Positions 56,864 through 64,000 of a DNA stretch of 64,000 nucleotides are shown in pieces; the first letter of the stretch is position 1, and each line of letters begins with the position of its first letter. Below the pieces are notes generated by a model. It was not told the origin of the DNA and made no database searches. It saw nothing but the letters and a program-made list of their open reading frames with translations. The DNA lies in NCBI GenBank assembly GCA_030247885.1, contig JAPDRO010000004.1, forward strand, positions 372,001 through 436,000, written 5' to 3'. Both the position numbers and the translations under genes were made by a program. The DNA comes from Taxawa tesnikishii (nom. ined.). Taxonomy: Eukaryota; Ascomycota; Dothideomycetes; Dothideales.

Positions 56864-57654
56864 ATAACCGGGGACTTCGATCCGTGGCAATGCCAGCCGC
56901 CAGAGCAGCATTAATCTCCCTCCTGTCTCGGCTCCATCGAATCCACCAGCTGCAGCTCCTGTAACTCCGGCGGGCGGGATGCCGACTCAACCCTCGAGAG
57001 CAGAAGCCTACGGTCTGGAACGTCCAGCTGCGGGCAACCAACCTCCCCAACGAGTGCTCCGTTCGATGGAGGTCGTGGCGGCGGAAGGCACGACGATCGT
57101 GAAGTCCGCAACGATCGCCACCGCTCCAGCCGAGACCAAAGCCGCGAGCGAGGTTTCAGAGACGACGGCGGTCGTAGCAGAGGCGGTGAGCGTGACCGTG
57201 AGCGCGAGCATGAGCGCGATGATCGCGACCACCGTGGACCGAGAGATGAAGCGGGCAGAGGTGGGTCCCATCGCGAACGCCGCAATGGAAATGAACGCGG
57301 CCCGCCAAGAGAGGATCAATATGCCCCGTCACCGCTGGGCAGAGCACCGCAGATGCTCCCTACTGAGCCTCCACCGTTTGATGATCGCGGCTACGGCGGC
57401 GGTAGGAGCAGAGGCGGACCCCGCCTCCTGGACCGGATGACGGAAGAGGTCCGCCCAGAGCAGCTGAGCGGCCGAGGGAGGAATACAGAGGCGGTGGTGA
57501 TCCTTCCGGCCGAGGACGTGGTGGTAGAGGAGGAGACGAGCGCAGGGACGAACGCGGTACAAGGGACGGCAGGGACCCAAGAGGTGATGAGCGCAAGAGG
57601 AGAGGTGATGATGTGCAGCATGGAGAAAGCAAGAGGCGCCGGAGCGGAAGGTAG
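50067..57654 (+). CDS. THO2: THO complex subunit 2 (transcription-export coupling)
   Basis: About 2530 residues, no introns. THO2 is the scaffold of the THO complex, which packages nascent mRNA for export and limits R-loops. The N-terminal region is Gly/Arg/Gln-rich. The helical THO2 domain runs from about 51 kb (for example R-S-S-F-T-T-N-R-N-R-K-T-T-N-L-L-Y-R-Q-S) to about 54.9 kb (I-L-K-A-V-H-Q-H-F-P-V-V-N-F-M-G). The tail is disordered and Pro-rich, then an Asn/Ser run, then R-G-G/R-D-R-E repeats that probably bind RNA. Five single-base losses break the frame: 50556-50559 (GGGG), 52021-52023 (CCC), 56870-56873 (GGGG), 57045-57048 and 57419-57422 (CCCC). Restoring them gives one frame ending at 57654 (R-R-R-S-G-R-stop). 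An ATG at 50061 is two codons upstream. Confidence 0.9.
56818..56868 (+). repeat. CAA/CAG trinucleotide tract inside THO2
   Basis: About 50 bases of AAC/AGC triplets encode alternating Asn and Ser in the THO2 tail. Read in the next frame they would be Gln codons, so a frame error here would change the encoded tract completely. Confidence 0.85.
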
Positions 57655-58466
57655 GGTATTCCACTTCCGCCACCACTACCGACCGTTTCCGCCACGGATA
57701 TCATGATGGTGAAAAGGGCAGGGGAGACGTTCTTTCATCTCCTTGTGTGCTTATGAGCCTGCATTTTGAGCGGTGCCGAGAAATGGCTTGAGACAATGCA
57801 TAGGCTGGCGCTGCAAGAGCTGACGGATTGTACGTAATTGAGCGAACGCGGTGGATCGCCACGCAACTCCTTTTAACCATTCAAGAATGAATTATTATCA
57901 TGTCGTCCCAAGCAAGCCCTTTCCAGTGTAGTAGTCCTTTGCCTCCTTAACGGTTTCTGAGACAAATGTCTTCACGCAGACCACCAGTCTCCTTCGCCTT
58001 GTTCCCCTGCTATGGTCGAGAACCACATCAGGAGTTTCCGAGGGATATAATCCCCCTTTGAAGACACCAGCTGGTGGCTGATTTATAACCAATGGGACCC
58101 GTACCGGTCATCTGGGGAACCACCGCGTCTGAAAACAACTCGCCGTCGCTTGACCCGCCCTTCTCCGGCTCCCTGTAGAGGCTTTTGCATCCGAATGTAA
58201 TGCCACGTCGTGTATCCCCCACCTCTGCGACCACGCTGGTCAGGGCGATGAGAGATCAAGAGCAGTGATATTGGAAAGGTGAAAGTCTGCTCCTGTTCCG
58301 ACTGTCTCAGTGTATGATACTACAACATCGAAAGACCAACAACCGGACCAAAGTCACAAAACTCCACTGACCCGGTTCGTCCCTTCACAGATTTCACTCG
58401 CAACGCCTCCTCAACCCATGGCCAGAATCGCATACCCATTGCTTTTCCCACAGCCTCTTTCCCATC
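57655..58466. other. Convergent 3' intergenic region, THO2 and INO80
   Basis: About 810 bases between two convergent stops. Nothing beyond 3' flanks was recognised; small minus frames at 57898-58234 lack any family look. Confidence 0.5.
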
Positions 58467-61400
58467 TTACATATCTATAGCTCCATCGACCTGCCCGTCC
58501 GCGAGAGCAAGCCTCTGCTTCAGCGTCTTAGCCTTCTTACTGACACCCTTCCTCTTCTTCGCCGGGGGTCCGTCCGTCACGGGAACGGGGGTTGCGGCAC
58601 CAGACGGCTTATTGCTGGTGTCGTCGTCGAACTTGCCTTCGCCTGTAGGGACTAACTGTCAGCGTCCATCATGTCGGCCTCAAGGGGTGGGAGTTTGCTC
58701 ACCTTCATGGTACATGTCATCCATACTGACTTCCTTCTTCTTAGCCGGAGCCTTCTTCTTCTTGCCCTTGGCCGGCCCTTCTCTGGCTTCCTGCTCCGCG
58801 ATCTCGGCCTCCTTGCGCTCGATCGCGGCGGCCTGGTCGTCGTCGGCGAGCCACATGGCGATATCCTTTGTCCTGTTCTCCCTGCTGCGAGCGTTGAAGT
58901 CGACGTTGCCGCCGCCGGGAGCACCGCCGGAGATGACAACGCGCTGCACCTCTTCTTTCTGCAGGGCTCGCTTGCGGATTCGCTCTTCGATGGTGCCGCG
59001 CGTGATGAGCCGGTAGACGGTCACCTGTCGGGTCTGGCCGAGACGATGCGCTCGATCCATAGCCTGCGAGTCGATGGTAGGGTTCCAGTCGCTGTCGTAG
59101 AAGATGACGGTGTCGGCGGATGTGAGGTTGATGCCGAGACCACCGGCACGCGTACTGAGCAAAAACACGAAAATCTCCGGCGAGGACTGGAACGCGGCGA
59201 CGGTGTCGCGTCGGTCTTCGAGCTTGGTGGACCCGTCCAGACGGCAGTACTTGTAGTTGCGGTACGTGAGATACTCTTCCATCAGATCAATCATGCGTGT
59301 CATCTGGAAGTACAGAAGCACACGGTGACCACCCTCTTTCAGGCGCTTCAGCAAACGGTCCAGTTCTGCGAGCTTGCCGGAGTCGGTTACGAAGCGACGC
59401 ATGCTCGGCACCTGGATCTTGGTGTATCGTCCCTTGTTCGAACCAGGAGCGGGAAGCATGCTGGTGACTGGGAACTTGGAAGGTGGCACCTTTGCTGACA
59501 AAAGCGCCAACTCCGTAGCAAGAGAGACTGGATACAATGCTCGGCGCATCGGAATGCTGAAGAAGGCGGAATCCTTTTCTGCCAATGCGTTTTGACTGGG
59601 ACACACAAGCTCGATCGGCGGAGCAGAAGCGGCAGGTATGGCACAAGGCTCGATGACATCGTAACCGATCCGCTCTGAGGCTGTCCGAGAGACGTTCAGC
59701 AGATTGTGGAGACACCCTTCGTTCGTCACCTGCGCGACAGCTCTCCTGCTGCTTGGCTTGACGATGTTGAACAAGGCATGCGCCGGCGTATATGGCTTGT
59801 TTTCATCCCGCCCATAAGCGACATCTTGCCATGCTGCTTTCGGTGCGTCTGCTCGCAAAGCTACAGCTCTCTCGAAGAGAGTGTTGCGCGCATCCTTCGA
59901 GACGCCAGCAGCAGAATCGTCAATGAAGCGCAGCCACGAAAAGGCGCCGTTCTCGTTCCCACTTTGTTGTATATACGCCGGGTCCCAGATATTCATCATG
60001 TGTCCTAGCCACTTGTTGCGCCAGCCAGCCTTGACGTTGCCGGGTCCAGGGAGATCAAGACGGCCGTCTCCCGAACCAAGTCTTTCCGGAAGCCAGTATT
60101 CGATCAGGCTGCGGACAGAGTACGAGACGTTGATGTTATAGCCTTCTCTCATAAAGGAAGCTGTCTCCGCCCAGTACGAGCACGACATCGGCGATGTGAT
60201 TTCGGCGCGCTCAAAGAGGTCGGGGTGGTTGCAGACTTTCCGGAACTGCATGACCAAGTTCATAAGCGTAGCTGTGTCCTGATCGTCGCCCACAGCGGCC
60301 TTCTCGATAAGATCCATGATACTGATCTTGTTACGCAGGCTTGTATAGATGGCGCGCTGACGGTAGGTCAGATCGCAGAAGACGTCTTCTTCGATCTTGT
60401 CGCCAAGCTCTTTCTGCACATGCTTCTTGACACGCCTCAACATGAAAGGCTTCAGGATCATGTGCAAACGTTTGAGTTGATCCTCGTTAAGTTTGGTATT
60501 ACTTTGAGCGTGAGACTCGATGTCCTTGGAGAACCACTCGCTGAATTCATCGTGAGAGTCAAACAAGGTCGGCATAATGAAATGCAAAAGTGCCCACAAT
60601 TCCTGCATGTTATTCTGAATCGGGGTACCAGTGAGCAACAGACGGTTTCGGCAGTGAAATCCGAGCAGGTTCTTCCACCGCGAGCTTTGAGACGACTTGA
60701 TGGCCTGGGCTTCGTCGAGAATCATGTACTGCCACTTGACTTTCTGGAAGTAGGCCGTATCCTGGACGACCAGCTGGTACGACGTCACAAGGACGTGAAA
60801 GGAAGACTCGCGGTTGTAGGTAATGTGCTTGCGATCCCAGAATTTGCGGAGGACTTTCCGGTCCTTGGCGTTGCCCCAGTAAGGAAGTACTTTGAGACTG
60901 GGAACGAACTTGGTGATTTCCTGCTGCCAGTTATGCAGTGTCGATGCTGGCGCAATGACCAAGAACGGCCCCCAGATGTTGTGAACCTCGGCAAGGTATG
61001 ACATGACGGAGATTGACTGTACAGTTTTACCGAGACCCATCTCATCAGCAAGGATACCGTTGATGCCCTGCTCGTAAAGGTTGACCAGCCAGTTGAGACC
61101 CTTGAGCTGGTACTCCTTGAGTTGACAAGTGAGCATCTTTGGCTGAGCGACATCCATGTTCTGCAAACTGGTTGGATTTTGGAAGTTCATCTCGCCATCG
61201 TCGAACTGGGACTGGAGCTGTCCATCATTGTTGAAGGCACGAGCACGATCTTGTGCCTCCTTGACGGCGTTCTGGGCATTTGCCATGGCGGCTTCCCGAA
61301 GCGCTGTTTCGTCTTCTGCGTCGAAATCCAGATCCTCGAAGTTCGTGACCTTGGTTCCAATCTTGGCGTTGCTCTCCGGAAGATCGATGGTATGAGCATC

Positions 61401-63762
61401 CGGAGGCCCTGGTCGTGTAATCTGATCTGTAGCAGCCACGTCGTCGGTAGACCGCTCCATTTCGTCCGTCTTGACCTTCTTCCCGATAAAGTGAGAATAC
61501 AGTTCAGTCTGCGAGATCAAGAAATTCAGCTTCCGCTTCTGACGATTGGCTTCACGCTCTGCTTCTGCCTTCCTAGCGTTCTCGAGCTCTTGCCTCTCAG
61601 CTACCTTGCGTTGATCGCGTTCATCCCTTTCGTTGCGCTTCCAGAAGGACATCATTTCACGCATCGTGCGCTTGGCGCGGGCTTGCACATCTTTCGTGCT
61701 CTTGTTTGTCTTGAGCTGCCAACGGCGCGCTTCTTTCGATGCCAACTGAGCTGTTTTGCGTAAGTTGGATTGCTTCGTGTCCAACGATGACGCCTTGATC
61801 CGAACAACCTTGGGGATATCCTTCTTAGCGATGTCCTTCCAGATTTGGCTGTAGATCTGCTCGTATCCCTTCGAGGTATAAGGCTCAACGACCGGCTCCG
61901 CGGCCACGGGCGTTGCTTCCTGTAGCTCGCTAGAGTCCCTGCGCAGACTGAGCAGGCGTGCTTCTTCCCTCGGCGCAATCGGAGGGAGTTCTTCGCCACG
62001 ATCGAGATAGGCCTGCCCGATCGCTGCGTTCTCCTTTTCGGCCAGCTTCTGTTCCTTACTTTTCCTGGGTCGGTAACCTTTTATGCCCTTCTTGCCTTTT
62101 CCTGGCTCCGCCTCGTTGGCCTGGAAAGTAGTCATGAGACCACCTTCAAGGTTAGGACCTCCAGGAGAATCACTGCGGAGATCCTTGCGAGGAGTGTTCC
62201 CTTGGAGCAAGTCTGTTGTAGTCTTGACCTTTTTGTTGTGCCTTTGCAAGTCCTTCATGAGCTTGTTCTTTTCATCTTCGTCATCGATCTCTCGCAGTTT
62301 CTGGATCGCCTCATCGCGCTTCTGCGTTTCGTTTGCAAGGGTGCGCTCGCGCCTACGTTTGCGCTGCATGTCTTTCTTCCGCTCCTTCTCTGCCTCAATA
62401 TCCTGGTTCCGTACATCATCTTCTGCTTCTTTTTCATGCGCAGTAATGTACTGTTCATGAGAAGCGTCAGCGCTTGCAGCAAAAATGCTCAGGAGCTTGG
62501 TGACTTGTGCGATTCGGCGTCGCTAGAAACAGTTGTTAGCACGTTGAGAAAATAGTGTGACAGGATATGGAAACCTACTTTGCGCTTAGCGGACTCCTTC
62601 GAATAGACGTCCAAGGCACGCTTGTTACTCCTTTGCTTCCACTCCTCACGGGGCGCTTCGAAACCAGGTTCTTCCACATCACTCAACTCCCGCCGCTCCA
62701 ACTCCGCATAAGCTACTTCGGTAGCCTTCACAGTAAGTCCGGGCGGTCCTGATGGCGGTGGCAGAGGGGCTGCTGTGCTGGAGAATATTGCGGCGGAGCA
62801 ACGGGTACTGGTGGATGGTAGATAGGTTCGGCATTGCGCTCAGGACCCATGTCATGACCAAGGGGTCCAGATTCTGCGATGGGAACTTGCATTGGTGCTT
62901 GAGGAGCAAGCTCTGCCTTGACGCGGGTCTGAGTAGGAGATGGGACCTTGGAAGACTTGCGCACCGAGCGTGGCGGTGACGACGAAGGAACTGGTGGTGG
63001 ACCTTGGGCAGGTGCTGTATCCGATAGTATGTTCATGACAGACATGGGATTTGATGCTCTTGTGGGCGCCTGCAATTCCTTCAGCTTGTGACTCTCGCGA
63101 CCTTCCACCGTGTAACCTACGCTCTGTGGCTTTGACTCCGGACCACTCATTGCTTGCGTAGAAGAGTTTCCTCGGTGATATGTAGGAGATGACGGTCCGT
63201 TACCATTCATGGTCGTGATAGGCGGTGCACGCGCGTGTGGATGTGTGTCTCTGGGTGATGTCTGATTTGGATACGAGGGAGGTGCGATTTCGCGATGATA
63301 TCCGTTCTGTTCGTGATAGCGGTCGTTCCGATCGAGTGAGGTTCGTGTCTAATGTCTCGGGTCAGTGCGCGTCCTATTGTTTGGGTGGTTCTCATTGTCT
63401 TCAGTAAACTTCACTTCTTCACTTACCAGGCCGGGTGATGGAGGATGAACCTGTGGATGATACTCCGACGGCCTGTCACCAGCATCCATGACTGGATCGT
63501 AGTAGCCCGAACTTGGTCTCTCACGAGCTTGCACCGATGGGCTCGGCAGAGGGTGTCTTGCGGCTGAAGGGGAGGAGGGGTGACTGCGATAATACTGAGG
63601 AGATTGTGGTCCGCTGTTGTAGGAGGAACCGCGTGGTCTGCCGTGCCTGGTGTCGATGGGTGGATAAGCATGGCTTGGTGTTTGCACAGGCGAGTGGTTG
63701 ATGTTGTTTGCGTAGTCGGCCGACCTCGCCTCAGCACCATTCCTTTGCGCGGAAGAATACAT
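58467..63762 (-). CDS. INO80: INO80 chromatin-remodelling ATPase
   Basis: Exons on minus: 63427-63762, 62579-63348, 58703-62522 and 58467-58642; about 1700 residues. It is the catalytic subunit of the INO80 complex, which slides nucleosomes and edits H2A.Z. The disordered N-terminus is followed by the basic DBINO/HSA-type region. The SNF2 ATPase has [12 protein letters not shown] (Walker A) and [10 protein letters not shown] (Walker B). After the long insertion typical of INO80, the helicase C domain reads [12 protein letters not shown] and [10 protein letters not shown]. The last exon adds a Lys-rich tail ending D-G-A-I-D-M; without it the protein would stop in the intron at 58680. One base is missing at GGGG 62766-62769; with it all phases agree. 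Confidence 0.95.
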
Positions 63763-64000
63763 TGTTCCACACCACGCAGCGACCTTCCGGACGCTCCCTT
63801 ATTTAGTTTTCACCGGTTCTGCATCTACTTTTCACCAACACGCTCAGCCGGACTGGAGCTTATCTGTCGCTTCCTGAACGTGTGCCAGCCGATCACTGAT
63901 ACAGCGCGGACTCGACGCGATATGGGCGGGCAGGCGGTAGGGTGATGGTGGTTGGAAGGTGTTGATGCGACAAGAGTAGTGTAGTATGGTGGAGCTGGGT
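63763..64000. promoter_or_regulatory. 5' flank of INO80
   Basis: Upstream sequence of the minus-strand INO80 gene, cut by the window edge. No element was identified. Confidence 0.4.

Noticed and set aside
58671-59498. 275-codon plus-strand frame antisense to INO80 (also 60225-61001 and 61122-61763)
   Set aside because: Mirror frames of a highly conserved minus-strand gene; no independent homology.
1-64000. Reading the broken core genes as pseudogenes
   Set aside because: Essential single-copy-type genes (SEC12, MRPL7, PEX3, THO2, INO80) with only one-base losses and no other decay; error is far more likely than mass pseudogenisation.
1-64000. Insertional RNA editing as the cause of the missing bases
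   Set aside because: Known single-nucleotide insertional editing is a myxomycete mitochondrial process; this is spliceosomal-intron nuclear DNA of a fungus. Kept only as the alternative that RNA plus DNA resequencing would test.

Overview
The window is nuclear DNA of a filamentous ascomycete (Pezizomycotina). Genes carry short GT...AG introns (about 50-100 nt, one of 240 nt). The content is typical of the group: a hybrid histidine kinase, a HET-domain relic, a CE12 pectin-modifying esterase, a secreted histidine phosphatase, and conserved core genes (alpha-actinin, SEC12, uL5m/MRPL7, ATG101, PEX3, THO2, INO80). A dothideomycete is my best guess, but the sequence does not prove the class.

Layout. 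0-12 kb: three minus-strand genes: alpha-actinin (cut by the left edge), a serine-rich protein with a CRIB-like Rho-GTPase-binding motif, and the COPII exchange factor SEC12. A gene-free 4.2 kb separates the last two. 12-24 kb: a three-exon SANT/Myb-like nuclear protein, a NAPE-PLD/Fmp30-like metallo-beta-lactamase hydrolase, a five-exon GAF hybrid histidine kinase and a DHA1-type MFS transporter. 24-29.5 kb: a ubiquitin-specific protease ending in a CAAX box, and mitochondrial ribosomal protein uL5m. 29.5-42.4 kb: an accessory, decaying island. It holds a HET relic, an intact rhamnogalacturonan acetylesterase, a lone PAH-domain protein, a haloacid-dehalogenase relic, a histidine phosphatase, and two out-of-order pieces of SNF2-type helicase relics with a local 27-bp tandem repeat. 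42.4-64 kb: core genes again: ATG101 and PEX3 share a 491-bp divergent promoter, an S9 peptidase and THO2 are divergent, and THO2 and INO80 are convergent.

The most important observation is technical. In 12 of the 16 protein genes with a resolvable full reading frame, the frame breaks and is restored by adding exactly one base. I count 24 such sites: 20 in short G/C runs, 3 in A/T runs and 1 not in a clear run. All are apparent deletions; none is an insertion. Exon-phase arithmetic closes in every corrected gene. This looks like systematic homopolymer under-calling, not gene death. Genes listed as CDS with internal frameshifts should be read as single intact genes. By contrast, the relics at 30-31, 33.7-34.5 and 36.7-42 kb carry true nonsense codons, internal deletions or missing catalytic parts, and look genuinely dead.

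Functionally the core genes span actin bundling and Rho signalling, ER-to-Golgi transport, autophagy initiation, peroxisome biogenesis, mRNA export coupling and chromatin remodelling. No CRISPR, rRNA, tRNA or complete transposon was seen.
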